From the NCBI RefSeq assembly GCF_024125445.1, contig NZ_JAMXWM010000006.1, positions 62,001-126,000 on the forward strand: DNA of 64,000 bases, given 5' to 3'. Of this stretch, positions 46,633 to 55,694 are shown one piece after another (position 1 is the first letter of the stretch; each line of letters begins with the position of its first letter). Below the pieces are notes generated by a model. The model was not told the DNA's origin, made no database searches, and saw only the letters and a list, made by a program, of their open reading frames with translations. The DNA is from Sporolactobacillus shoreicorticis (GTDB lineage: Bacteria; Bacillota; Bacilli; Bacillales; Sporolactobacillaceae). Both the position numbers and the translations under genes were made by a program.

Positions 46633-47880
46633 TTATTTATAACGTGCGCGTCTCGTGGAAAAAGCCGGCTGCACCCGGCGATGATGACCGAATCGTAAAG
46701 CAAGGCGGGCAGGACGTCCGCTGCGCAACCGATTGATCACCAGCAGAAAGACTAAGTAAGCAGTTGCGATCCCAACAATATACCACAGGGTTGCAGCCAT
46801 GCCTGCGCGGTCGATAGCTACTCCGGTGACAGCCGGGAAAATGGCTGAGCCGAGTCCGGATAATCCTGAAATGATCGGTGTGACCAGATTTGCGCTGTTC
46901 GGAATGGAGTAGTTTGCATAGACGAGCGTGATGGAATAAATGCCGGACATCATCAGTCCCAGCGTACCGACAAAAACATAACCCATCAGCGCATTTTTTA
47001 AAAGAATAAACAAAAGCAGAGAAGCGATTGAACCGCAAATGCTCATCAGCAGGTAGGTACTATAGGTGAGTTTGCGGATAATGATTGCGGTCGCCGCACG
47101 GCCAATCACCATCGCGCCCCAGAAAATGCCGATGCTGATCGAAGCATAATACGCAGCTTGATTCAGATAATGCATAAAAATTGACGACATGAAGTTGTTC
47201 AGACTGCCTTCAAATCCACCATACAGGAATACGATCAAACCAAACAGTCCGAGCACGATCCATTTTAGGTGTGCACTTAGCGGCCGCTGTATATCACTTG
47301 AACCGGAAGCATCCAGAGGCTCACGGTTATCGACCATTTGTTTTGAGTAGGAAATCTGTGTCCAGACGATGGCGAGTACAACTGCGAGTACAGCAGTAAT
47401 CACAAATAGGTAACGCCAAATGCCGTGCGCGATAAAGAAGCTGGCAAGCAGCGGCATGGTAAATGCGCCGAGACCAAAAGAAACTTCCAAATAACTCATG
47501 GCGACCGCCTGCCGGCCGATGAATACTTCGATAAACATCGTTGCGACCACGATACCAATCGCAGCCGAGCCGACACTATTCAAAAAATAAAGTGCCATGA
47601 ACAGCGGGAATGGCGGCAGCAGCAAAATACTGAATTGTGCCAAGGCGATGATCAGAGCGGAAATGGTCAGGATCGGTTTCGGATGAAAGCGGCGATTCAG
47701 ATATGAAGTAAGCAGAACGCCTGCAAGAAATCCCATTGCGCCAACAAAAATCAGTCTTCCGCCAATTGTGTATGATACATGGTAATAGCTTAAAAGTTCA
47801 GGCATCACAGATCCGATTGAAATAGCAGTCAAACCGGTTAGAAAATACAGGGCACAAGAGGCAAAGGTAAATTGGCGCAT
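46633..47880 (-). CDS. MFS transporter, FHS/fucose-permease-like
   Basis: A 415-residue major-facilitator protein with 12 helices and a central loop around residues 185-205. The N-terminal GSVMPELLSYYHVSYTIGG and GMAAT..LVFLLVINRL near the end fit the FHS group (fucose/glucose-mannitol permeases and relatives). The C-terminus carries a basic tail of about 25 residues with many Arg. Substrate unknown. GAAAGGAGCG precedes the ATG. It lies between a terminator and a T-rich gap (47881-48239). Confidence 0.82.
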   Translation of the reverse strand: MRQFTFASCALYFLTGLTAISIGSVMPELLSYYHVSYTIGGRLIFVGAMGFLAGVLLTSYLNRRFHPKPILTISALIIALAQFSILLLPPFPLFMALYFLNSVGSAAIGIVVATMFIEVFIGRQAVAMSYLEVSFGLGAFTMPLLASFFIAHGIWRYLFVITAVLAVVLAIVWTQISYSKQMVDNREPLDASGSSDIQRPLSAHLKWIVLGLFGLIVFLYGGFEGSLNNFMSSIFMHYLNQAAYYASISIGIFWGAMVIGRAATAIIIRKLTYSTYLLMSICGSIASLLLFILLKNALMGYVFVGTLGLMMSGIYSITLVYANYSIPNSANLVTPIISGLSGLGSAIFPAVTGVAIDRAGMAATLWYIVGIATAYLVFLLVINRLRSGRPARLALRFGHHRRVQPAFSTRRARYK

Positions 47881-48194
47881 AGCAAGCGCTCCTTTCAGAT
47901 GAAAAATAAAAGTAAGATCACCGAATTGCTTACGTGACCTTCTAAGTCAACCAGAACATTGTAGCAGGATCGGCCACGTAAGAGAAGCTTTTTTACTCAT
48001 TTTTTTTGCTTTTTTTACACTTCGTTTTTCAGCCTTTTTTTATGCAAAAAAATTGCGGAAATGAGTGCGGCTGAAATACATGGAATATTAATGAAGCTGA
48101 ACATGAATAATAACGTATGAAACGAATCAGATTCGGTGCGCCTTATATTCTCCTTAACGATTTTGCAGGGGATATGGCGTACTTGATAACGGAT

Positions 48195-48203
48195 TGATAT
48201 AAT
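48195..48203 (+). promoter_or_regulatory. Extended -10 promoter of ilvE
   Basis: TGATATAAT (TGnTATAAT), 37 bases before the ATG. The rest of 47881-48194 is AT-rich with runs of T and no gene; no T-box elements are visible. Confidence 0.6.
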
Positions 48204-48239
48204 TAAGTAAGGAAAACAAATTTTAGGAGGATTTGAATC

Positions 48240-49445
48240 ATGGGGCAGTCGATCGCGTTTCATAAAGCGGATCACTTGAAAGTGAAGCCGAACGCAGACG
48301 GACTAGGTTTTGGCAAGTATTTTACCGATTACATGTTCGAGATGGATTATTCTTTGGAAGAGGGCTGGCATGATCCGAGGATCGTTCCCTACGGACCGAT
48401 TACTCTTGATCCTGCCGCGACCATTTTTCATTATGGACAGGAAGTCTTTGAAGGGTTAAAAGCTTACCGTACTGAAGACAAGCGTATTTTGCTGTTCCGC
48501 CCGGACAAGAACATGGAGCGGATGAACCAGTCCTGCGCGCGACTGAACATCCCGGAAATTGATGAGAAATTCGTGATTAAAGCGATTAAGAAACTGGTTG
48601 CCATTGAAGAGGCGTGGATTCCATCTCAGCCGGGACAGTCACTGTACATTCGGCCGTTTATTATCGGTACGGATTCGGCACTTGGCGTACATCCTTCAGC
48701 GACCTACAAGCTGCTCGTCATTCTGTCCCCAGTCGGATCCTATTTCGGCAATTCAATGAATCCTGTGAAAATCTATGTTGAAGACGAATATGTCCGCGCC
48801 ATTAAAGGCGGTGTCGGCTATGCGAAAACAGCAGGAAATTATGCTGCCAGTCTTAAGGCCCAGACCAAGTCGGAAGAACTGGGTTTTGATCAAGTACTAT
48901 GGCTCGACGGTGTGGAGCACAAGTACATCGAAGAAGTTGGCAGCATGAATATTTTCTTCAAAATCGATGATGAGGTTTGGACGCCGGCTCTGAACGGAAG
49001 TATTCTTCCAGGTGTCACACGCGCTTCGGTGATCGAAATGCTCAAGCACTGGGGTGTGACTGTCAAAGAAAAGAAAATTTCTGTCAATAAACTGTTTAAG
49101 AAGGCGGAAAAACAGAAGCTTAAAGAAGTTTTCGGTACAGGGACAGCGGCTGTCATTTCTCCGGTCGGATTCCTGAAATGGGATGACCATGTTATAAAAG
49201 TAGCCAACGGCAAGACCGGAAAACTATCGCAAAAATTATATGATACGCTGACCGGCATTCAAACCGGCAAGATCGAAGACAAGCTGGGCTGGACTCAAGA
49301 AGTGAAAATTGAAAAAAAAGAAGTAGCTGAAAAAGTCAACCCAGAGGCGGCAAAGGCACCAAAGGCCGCAGAAACAGCAGAAAAGCAGAAAGAAACAAAA
49401 AAAGAAGAAAAATCAAAAGAAGAAAAAGCAGTGGTTACTGACTAA
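48240..49445 (+). CDS. ilvE: Branched-chain amino acid aminotransferase with extra C-terminal tail
   Basis: A 401-residue fold-type IV PLP enzyme that moves the amino group between Leu/Ile/Val and their keto acids. It has GQEVFEGLKAYR, the PLP lysine in GGVGYAKTAGNYAAS, and WLDGVEHKYIEEVGSMNIFF. The catalytic part ends near residue 360, the family's usual end. A tail of about 40 residues follows, almost only Ala, Lys, Glu, Pro and Thr. AGGAGG ribosome site. No other ilv/leu genes are near; a second aminotransferase gene follows. Confidence 0.93.
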   Translation: MGQSIAFHKADHLKVKPNADGLGFGKYFTDYMFEMDYSLEEGWHDPRIVPYGPITLDPAATIFHYGQEVFEGLKAYRTEDKRILLFRPDKNMERMNQSCARLNIPEIDEKFVIKAIKKLVAIEEAWIPSQPGQSLYIRPFIIGTDSALGVHPSATYKLLVILSPVGSYFGNSMNPVKIYVEDEYVRAIKGGVGYAKTAGNYAASLKAQTKSEELGFDQVLWLDGVEHKYIEEVGSMNIFFKIDDEVWTPALNGSILPGVTRASVIEMLKHWGVTVKEKKISVNKLFKKAEKQKLKEVFGTGTAAVISPVGFLKWDDHVIKVANGKTGKLSQKLYDTLTGIQTGKIEDKLGWTQEVKIEKKEVAEKVNPEAAKAPKAAETAEKQKETKKEEKSKEEKAVVTD

Positions 49446-49460
49446 CGATCAGGAAAACCC

Positions 49461-49497
49461 AAGCCTTCGCGTGAATTTAAGGCGCGCGGGCTTTTTC
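49461..49497 (+). terminator. Terminator after ilvE
   Basis: AAGCCttCGCG / CGCGcGGGCTT followed by TTTTTC. Confidence 0.75.
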
Positions 49498-49532
49498 TGT
49501 ATTTGATGGGGAGCGTGAGGAGCTTGGCATCT

Positions 49533-50687
49533 ATGGAGCGTTTGGTCAATGAACGCGTCCGCGCGATTCGGATCAGCGGCATTCGGCAATTTTTCAATAA
49601 AGTAAAGGATTATCCCGGTGCGGTATCACTGACAATTGGTCAGCCGGATTTTGCTACACCGGAGCATGTAAAAAACGCCGGGAAGGCAGCGATCGACCAA
49701 AATAAAACAACCTATACGGCGAATGCGGGTTTACTTGAGTTAAGGCAAGCTATTTCCGATTACGTTGCGGATAAATATGATCTTCATTATGAATCGGAAT
49801 CGGAAATTATTACGACCGTCGGCGCAAGTGAGGCCATTGACCTTGCCTTTCGTACCTTACTCGAGCCGGGGGATGAGGTCATTCTCCCGGGACCTGCGTA
49901 TCCGGGATACGCCGCGCCGATTACACTCGCCGGCGGAGTTCCGGTCTATATCGACACGCGAGAAACCGGCTTTAAAATGACCGCCGATCAGATTGCGTCA
50001 CACTTAACGGATAAAACAAAGGCGGTCATCCTTCCTTATCCATCCAATCCAACCGGATGCGTACTTAGTAAAGCGGAGGTCGCGGCAATTGCCAATGTGT
50101 TGGAAGATAAATCTGTTTTTGTCGTATCGGATGAGATCTACAGTGAACTGATCTATGGGCAAGAGCATGTTTCCATTGCGGCATTCCCAGGCATGAAGGA
50201 AAAGACACTGGTGATTAACGGGCTGTCCAAATCACACGCGATGACCGGTTGGCGCATGGGCTATATTTTGGCGGACAAGCCAATTGCCGACCAACTGATC
50301 AAAGTCCATCAATACGGTATTTCCTGCATTACGAGCATTACTCAGTATGCGGCGATTGAGGCACTGACGGTAGGCAAGAATGATGCCGAACCAATGCGCA
50401 AAGCCTATAAGGGGCGGCTGGATTACGTGATCAGCCGTCTTGAGGCTATGGGGATGGACGTTGTACATCCCACAGGCGCCTTTTACGTATTTCCTTCAAT
50501 AAAGAAGTTTGGTTTGTCATCTGAAGAATTTGCTCTACAATTGCTTGACAAGGAACGACTTGCGGCGGTTCCGGGAAGTGCCTTTTCATCTTATGGGGAA
50601 GGCTATCTGCGCCTCTCCTATGCCTATTCGATGGATGTCCTGAAGGATGGACTGGATCGTCTGGAACGTTTCGTCGCGCGGTTTTGA
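49533..50687 (+). CDS. patA: Aromatic/broad-specificity aminotransferase, PatA-like
   Basis: A 384-residue fold-type I aminotransferase. The motifs ISGIRQFFNKV, VSLTIGQPDFATPEHV, LPYPSNPTG, VSDEIYSELIYG and the PLP lysine in INGLSKSHAMTGWRMGY match B. subtilis PatA, an N-acetyl-LL-diaminopimelate aminotransferase of lysine synthesis. Dap genes are not adjacent, so the assignment rests on sequence only. ATG at 49533 (MERLVNERVR) behind GAGGAG. Confidence 0.87.
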   Translation: MERLVNERVRAIRISGIRQFFNKVKDYPGAVSLTIGQPDFATPEHVKNAGKAAIDQNKTTYTANAGLLELRQAISDYVADKYDLHYESESEIITTVGASEAIDLAFRTLLEPGDEVILPGPAYPGYAAPITLAGGVPVYIDTRETGFKMTADQIASHLTDKTKAVILPYPSNPTGCVLSKAEVAAIANVLEDKSVFVVSDEIYSELIYGQEHVSIAAFPGMKEKTLVINGLSKSHAMTGWRMGYILADKPIADQLIKVHQYGISCITSITQYAAIEALTVGKNDAEPMRKAYKGRLDYVISRLEAMGMDVVHPTGAFYVFPSIKKFGLSSEEFALQLLDKERLAAVPGSAFSSYGEGYLRLSYAYSMDVLKDGLDRLERFVARF

Positions 50688-50703
50688 TTGAAAAGGGAGC
50701 ACG

Positions 50704-50743
50704 AAAAAGAGGATCGGAGCCTTTTTACTCCGATTCTCTTTTT
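50704..50743 (+). terminator. Terminator after patA
   Basis: AAAGAGgATCGGAG / CTCCGATtCTCTTTTTT. Confidence 0.9.
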
Positions 50744-50791
50744 TAATACTATTAGGAAAAATTTTAAACGCATTTTGGCGAAGTCAAGTTC

Positions 50792-51253
50792 CTAATCTAT
50801 GGAAAGATTATGTCCGGTTTTTGGTGACTTCGGTCCATGAATTTTGAGAATGCCGTTGGTGTAGGAAGCCTGCGTACGCGCCCGGTTGATGGAGTACGGT
50901 AAAGTCACAACACGCTCAGCATGATCGAATCGGCGCTCATGGCTGTAGACGCCGGTTTCTTGATGCTGCGATTCCATTTCCACATCGTTATCCACAGCAA
51001 TTTTTACTTTATCGCCAAGCAGTTCAATACGAATACTGTCACGATCTGCACCGGGCAGTTCTGCTTCAACCACCCATTCATCGTTTGTGTCATAGAGCCT
51101 GACCGGAAACCCGGTAAACGAATGATTGCTGAAAAAATCGTCGATTGATTTCAACACATCACCGAAAGGATTGCTTTGGAAAAACGCGTCGAGATCATTC
51201 ATCAGATTTCTTCTTTTTGGCTGCTGCGGTTCTCTAGGGTCTTTGCTATCCAC
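50792..51253 (-). CDS. Small heat shock protein, Hsp20/alpha-crystallin family
   Basis: A 153-residue ATP-independent holdase. The alpha-crystallin domain spans about residues 48-145 (WVVEAELPGADRDSIRIEL, RVVTLPYSINRARTQASYTNGIL with the usual GILKI end). I chose GTG at 51253 (VDSKDPREPQ) because AGGAGGAGG sits just upstream; a later ATG (MNDLDAFF) has a poor site. No CIRCE or other heat-shock operator is evident. It converges with patA. Confidence 0.87.
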   Translation of the reverse strand: MDSKDPREPQQPKRRNLMNDLDAFFQSNPFGDVLKSIDDFFSNHSFTGFPVRLYDTNDEWVVEAELPGADRDSIRIELLGDKVKIAVDNDVEMESQHQETGVYSHERRFDHAERVVTLPYSINRARTQASYTNGILKIHGPKSPKTGHNLSID

Positions 51254-51381
51254 TATGATCCCTCCTCCTGAATGCTTATCTAACATCAGCATATGAATCA
51301 GGATGCTTTTTGTTTCATGGTTTTACTTGAATGCTCGGCGGGGAATTTGGAAATAATGGGTGAGCAGAGGAGGGGAAGGCA

Positions 51382-51924
51382 ATGGCGAAAAAAGATATGG
51401 CTTTACTGATCATCGATATGATCAATCCGCTCCAATTCAGTGAGGCCGGAATGCTGCTGAATGGAATGAAACAAATGATCGAGCCGCTGGCTGATCTGAT
51501 CGCGCGTGCGCGCCATAAAAGTGTTCCGATCATCTACGTGAATGACAATTCGGGCAGATGGGAATCAGATCGCGATTATTTAATTCATGACGCTTTAAGT
51601 GGGCCGGGCGCGTCCGTTGTTCGTCGCATTCTCCCCAATCCTTCCGATTATTTCATTATTAAGCCGAAGCATTCGGGATTCTTCGCGACACCGCTTCATG
51701 CGCTGCTGCATGATCTAGGAATCGAGACAATTATTCTTACTGGAGTTGCCGGGAATATCTGTGTGCTTTTTACGGCGAACGACGCGTACATGCGTGATTA
51801 CAAACTTATCATTCCGCAGGACTGCTGCGTGTCGAATGTCAAAGAAGATAATGAGTATGCACTGCGCATGATGAATCAGGTGCTTGGCGCGGATACCCGT
51901 GCTCAGGCAGAGATTAAGCTGTGA
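51382..51924 (+). CDS. Isochorismatase-family cysteine hydrolase
   Basis: A 180-residue hydrolase with the triad of the family: Asp in LLIIDMINPL (about residue 12), Lys in IIKPKHSGFF, and Cys in GVAGNICVLFTANDAYMR. Family members include nicotinamidases and isochorismatases; the metal-site histidines typical of nicotinamidase are not obvious, so the substrate stays open. AGGAGGGGAAGG precedes the ATG. It is 78 bases upstream of recQ; co-transcription is possible. Confidence 0.87.
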   Translation: MAKKDMALLIIDMINPLQFSEAGMLLNGMKQMIEPLADLIARARHKSVPIIYVNDNSGRWESDRDYLIHDALSGPGASVVRRILPNPSDYFIIKPKHSGFFATPLHALLHDLGIETIILTGVAGNICVLFTANDAYMRDYKLIIPQDCCVSNVKEDNEYALRMMNQVLGADTRAQAEIKL

Positions 51925-52001
51925 CGATCGAATACCATTTATCCCTAAAATTTATGGTAAGATGAAACTAGATTATTAAGGACGAAAAGGTGGTTTCATT
52001 G

Positions 52002-53792
52002 ATGGTCGACGCAGCTCATCAAGCGCTGAAAAAATATTTTGGCTATGATCAATTTCGCAAGGGTCAGGATCAAATTATTTCCCGCCTGCTTGATGGCAGG
52101 GATACAGTCGGTATTATGCCGACGGGCGGTGGAAAATCGCTTTGCTACCAAATTCCCGCGCTGCTCTTTTCGGGAGTGACACTGGTGATCTCGCCGTTGA
52201 TTTCCTTGATGAAAGATCAGGTGGATGCTCTGGGCAACGCGGGCATTCATGCGACCTACATAAACAGTTCGCTAAGCTTTGCGGAAGGAAAGTCGCGACT
52301 TGCGGCCGCAGCAAGCGGAAACTATAAATTAGTTTATATTGCACCGGAACGACTCTCGGTTCCGGATTTTGTCCGTGCGTTGGAACGGATGAACGTGTCA
52401 CTGGTCGCGATTGATGAGGCGCACTGCATTTCGCAGTGGGGTCATGATTTTCGACCGAGCTATCGTTCCATACCTGCAATGATTACCCGATTTAAACAAA
52501 AGCCCACAGTTGTTGCGCTCACGGCAACGGCTACACCTCATGTGACGGCGGATATTCGTCAAATGCTCGAAATCGCGCCAGATGGTGTGGTGGCAACCGG
52601 ATTTGCTCGTGATAATTTAAACTTTCAGGTGATCCGCGGTCAGAATGCGGATACCTTTTTGCTTGACTATTTAAAAAAGAATCAAGATCAGCCGGGAATT
52701 GTTTACGCGGCGACACGCAAGGAAGTGGACAGGCTTTATGCGCGGCTTGCGCAGAAAGGGCTTGCCGTCGGCCGTTACCATGCCGGTCTTTCGGAGCAGG
52801 AACGCGCCTCGAGCCAGGAGCGCTTCCTTTATGACGATCTTACCGTGCTTGTTGCAACTAATGCTTTTGGAATGGGGATTAATAAATCAAATGTACGGTA
52901 TGTGATCCACTACAATATGCCGCGCAACATTGAAGCCTATTATCAGGAAGCCGGGCGTGCAGGTCGTGATGGTGAAAAAAGCGACTGCATTCTCTTGTTC
53001 GCGCCTCAGGATATCCGGTTGCAGAAGTTTTTCATCGATCAGTCTGAGATGGATGACGTGCTGAAGAAAGCGGAGTACCATAAATTGGATCAAATGATCG
53101 GCTACTGCCATACGGAAACCTGCCTTCAGGACTATATTCTGCGCTATTTCGGCGAACAGAGTCCTCAGCCGTGCGGTCACTGCGGCAACTGTTTCGACAC
53201 ACGTGAAAAATCGGATGTGACTGTTGACGCGCAGAAAGTACTGTCTTGCGTGAAGCGTCTGCGTGAACGCTACGGAAAAATGATGGTCACTAAAGTCCTT
53301 GCTGGCGCATCAGATCAGAAGCTGCTTTCTTTTCGACTGAACCGGCTGCCGACATACGGGATTATGAAGGATCGAACGCAAAAGCAGATCAGTGAATTCA
53401 TCGACTTTCTGACAGCCGAGCAGTATCTTGTGCAGCAAGGCGGTGCTTTTCCCGTTCTCGCTTTAAGCGAGCGCTCGCTGCCGGTACTCAAAGGTGAGGT
53501 AAAGGTTCTTAAAAAGGGAAGCGTTCGTGCGGAACGGCTGGCTGTGGATGACGCGCTCTTTGATGTACTCAAGCAGGTGCGCAAAGAGTTAGCGCAAACA
53601 GAATTTGTTCCTCCATATATCATTTTCTCCGATCAATCACTGCGAGAGATGAGTGTGCGGCTGCCAGCGACCGATCATGACTTCCTGATGATCAAGGGTG
53701 TCGGTCAGCAGAAACTGGAAAAATATGGACGAGCCTTCATGGAAGCCATTGCCGAGTATCAGGCTGAACAGAAAGAATCGGTTAAATTCTAA
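52002..53792 (+). CDS. recQ: ATP-dependent DNA helicase RecQ
   Basis: A 596-residue 3'-5' helicase of recombination and repair. Walker A MPTGGGKSLCYQIPAL, DEAH box VAIDEAHCISQWGHDFRPSY, motif VVALTATATP, motif VI QEAGRAGRDG, the zinc-binding Cys set ending CGHCGNCFDT in the RQC region, and an HRDC domain at the C-terminus (about 515-595). The ATG at 52002 (MVDAAHQALKKYFGY) follows AAAGGTGG. Confidence 0.95.
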   Translation: MVDAAHQALKKYFGYDQFRKGQDQIISRLLDGRDTVGIMPTGGGKSLCYQIPALLFSGVTLVISPLISLMKDQVDALGNAGIHATYINSSLSFAEGKSRLAAAASGNYKLVYIAPERLSVPDFVRALERMNVSLVAIDEAHCISQWGHDFRPSYRSIPAMITRFKQKPTVVALTATATPHVTADIRQMLEIAPDGVVATGFARDNLNFQVIRGQNADTFLLDYLKKNQDQPGIVYAATRKEVDRLYARLAQKGLAVGRYHAGLSEQERASSQERFLYDDLTVLVATNAFGMGINKSNVRYVIHYNMPRNIEAYYQEAGRAGRDGEKSDCILLFAPQDIRLQKFFIDQSEMDDVLKKAEYHKLDQMIGYCHTETCLQDYILRYFGEQSPQPCGHCGNCFDTREKSDVTVDAQKVLSCVKRLRERYGKMMVTKVLAGASDQKLLSFRLNRLPTYGIMKDRTQKQISEFIDFLTAEQYLVQQGGAFPVLALSERSLPVLKGEVKVLKKGSVRAERLAVDDALFDVLKQVRKELAQTEFVPPYIIFSDQSLREMSVRLPATDHDFLMIKGVGQQKLEKYGRAFMEAIAEYQAEQKESVKF

Positions 53793-53882
53793 ACCATAAC
53801 TTTTATTACTGGTTTTCGCGACTGTAATCCTCTCAGATTTACTTTCTATTATTAATGAATGATGTTAACTCAAAAGGATGAG

Positions 53883-54048
53883 ATGAGAACGGTTGTTTCT
53901 ATGATTCGGCATGGCGAATCACCGAAAAATGATCGGAATGAACGAACAGAAGGACTGACCGTTCGAGGAATGCGTGATGCATATCAAGTGACCTTTTGTT
54001 GAAAATTGTTCTTACGAGCGAGTTGAATTTTTTGCTTCAGATGTCTAA
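53883..54048 (+). pseudogene. Truncated, frameshifted histidine phosphatase gene
   Basis: The first 37 codons read like the start of a phosphoglycerate-mutase-type phosphatase, MRTVVSMIRHGESPKND, then NERTEGLTVRG. The frame hits a stop at 54000-54002; shifting by one base continues as YERVEFFASDV before another stop at 54046. The catalytic RHGE is present but the rest of the enzyme is gone. The remaining gap around it holds nothing else. Confidence 0.75.
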
Positions 54049-54158
54049 ACACGATCTATATTAATTGGACTTTGAAGGATTGAAACCAATAAATAGTTAA
54101 GAAGACTGTGGACCAATCATTAAATTTAAGCATGTTTCGATCGGAGTGCATTTATCCT

Positions 54159-54389
54159 ATGAGAACGATTCAGGTACATACAATTTACCGTCATTTTAAA
54201 GGGAACCTATATTATGTTGAGGATGTCGCAATCGACTCGGAAACGGAAAGAGAAATGGTTGTTTATCGAGCCATGTACGGCGAGCGGAAACTATGGGTCA
54301 GACCTAAAGAAATGTTCTTATCGGCGGTTGATGCGAGAAAAGCGAATCCAACCGGACAGCATAATCGCTTTGAAGTTTATCAAGGATGA
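54159..54389 (+). CDS. DUF1653 protein
   Basis: A 76-residue protein with the complete DUF1653 pattern: YRHFKGNLYYVEDVAIDSET, VVYRAMYGERKLWVRPKEMF. Small SH3-like fold expected; function unknown. ATG at 54159 behind CGGAGTG; an earlier in-frame ATG at 54132 is possible. Single gene. Confidence 0.8.
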   Translation: MRTIQVHTIYRHFKGNLYYVEDVAIDSETEREMVVYRAMYGERKLWVRPKEMFLSAVDARKANPTGQHNRFEVYQG

Positions 54390-54493
54390 TTATTGAAAGA
54401 TTACTGTTATTGCTCACTGTAATTTTAAATCAATTCCGCTCACTACGGATGAATATACAAATTAAATTTTTTGTGGAAAGAGTATTCGTTTAT

Positions 54494-54501
54494 GTTATAA
54501 T
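54494..54501 (+). promoter_or_regulatory. Promoter -10 of the ArsR-type gene
   Basis: TATAAT at 54496-54501 preceded by TG (extended -10 form), about 60 bases before the ATG. Confidence 0.55.
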
Positions 54502-54512
54502 TCGATTATTAT

Positions 54513-54527
54513 AAAATATAATATTTT
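54513..54527. promoter_or_regulatory. Probable operator of the ArsR-type regulator
   Basis: AAAATATAATATTTT is a perfect 15-base palindrome just downstream of the -10. AT-rich palindromes at this place are typical autoregulatory ArsR sites. Confidence 0.6.
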
Positions 54528-54563
54528 ATTTGTATCAAAACAAGCGATGATTGAGGCGATGAA

Positions 54564-55610
54564 ATGGCAAAAAAACCAGAAGTTCATTATGTAACCTCTC
54601 CGGTATTTGAATTGCTGGCGGCGATGTTTCGCGTGGCAACGCCGAGCCAGATTCAGTCGGATGACGTTTTAATGATCAAAGGAAAAGCGATTCAATTAAA
54701 GCAATGGGTTGATCAGAGACGATTGCTTTTACCGTCAAATGTAAAAGACGAATTGGATGTGTTTTTCAGTTACGAAAGTTTTCTTGGCCTGACGCTCATT
54801 CGTTACGCCTGGGAAACAAAGGCTCATCAAGATGTGGCTCTCTTTTTAAAAGCGCTGACAAAGCTTGATGCTCGTGAATGGTTTGCTTATTTTCTCCATA
54901 CCGGTTATGGATCGGGTGACAGTGTTGATCCGAATCAATTAAGTACAACGACGGCAGCTATTGATCAGAGTAATCTGCCGGAGCAGGAAAAGTGGAAGCT
55001 GCTTTATTTGTATGTGCACAAAGAAGAAACGAAACAGCGAGTGATTCAGCTTTTGCGAACATTCTATGGGTTAATAAGCGATGAATTCAAATATTTTTTA
55101 GCACAGCAGCAGGTCGTCCTTGATCAAGTTAAGGACTTTGCTGAATCGCTTGGGGCAGATTCTTTTCTGATGCGGGTGTCAAAAAAATATCAAATGCCTG
55201 TTAATCAAATGGATGAAATCGTTTTGGCGCCGTCTGTATTCTATGATCAATGGTCTTTTACGACCAGCACAGACAGCTTTTGCCTGTTTCTTTTTGGAAT
55301 CAGGCAGCTTCCTTTTGAGGAGTCGGCATACTCAGCAGATAAAGATAAGGTAGATCAAGCATTTAAAGTGCTTGCTGACGAAAAACGTTTGAGCATTATT
55401 CGCTTGCTTAATCGGAGTCCTTTATACGGCTATGAATTGGGCAAACGATTGAACTTATCCAATTCGACCATCTCACATCATCTGTCCTTATTGGCTTCTT
55501 ATGACTTAGTCCGGCCGGTCCGGAATGAAAATCGAGTCTATTACGAAGTGAAAAATGATCAGATAAAAAAACTGATGGAACAAATGCTTCAATCGCTGAT
55601 AAAAGATTAG
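54564..55610 (+). CDS. Long ArsR-type regulator with C-terminal helix-turn-helix
   Basis: A 348-residue regulator. The winged helix is at the C-terminus (residues about 263-345): KVLADEKRLSIIRLLNRSPLYGYELGKRLNLSNSTISHHLSLL, the ArsR pattern. The first 250 residues are a helical domain of unknown ligand, as in the DUF5937-type ArsR proteins. No CxC-type metal site is seen. It lies 84 bases upstream of an MFS gene on the same strand, which it probably controls. Confidence 0.82.
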   Translation: MAKKPEVHYVTSPVFELLAAMFRVATPSQIQSDDVLMIKGKAIQLKQWVDQRRLLLPSNVKDELDVFFSYESFLGLTLIRYAWETKAHQDVALFLKALTKLDAREWFAYFLHTGYGSGDSVDPNQLSTTTAAIDQSNLPEQEKWKLLYLYVHKEETKQRVIQLLRTFYGLISDEFKYFLAQQQVVLDQVKDFAESLGADSFLMRVSKKYQMPVNQMDEIVLAPSVFYDQWSFTTSTDSFCLFLFGIRQLPFEESAYSADKDKVDQAFKVLADEKRLSIIRLLNRSPLYGYELGKRLNLSNSTISHHLSLLASYDLVRPVRNENRVYYEVKNDQIKKLMEQMLQSLIKD

Positions 55611-55694
55611 GTAGTGTTTTTATTTTTTTAATTGTACATTCGATATAAATGAAATTAGTTATTTTATTATTATCCAAATAAAGAGGCGAAGATT

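Noticed and set aside
47881-48194. T-box before ilvE
   Set aside because: The predicted promoter is only 37 bases from the ATG, leaving no room, and no T-box sequence is present.
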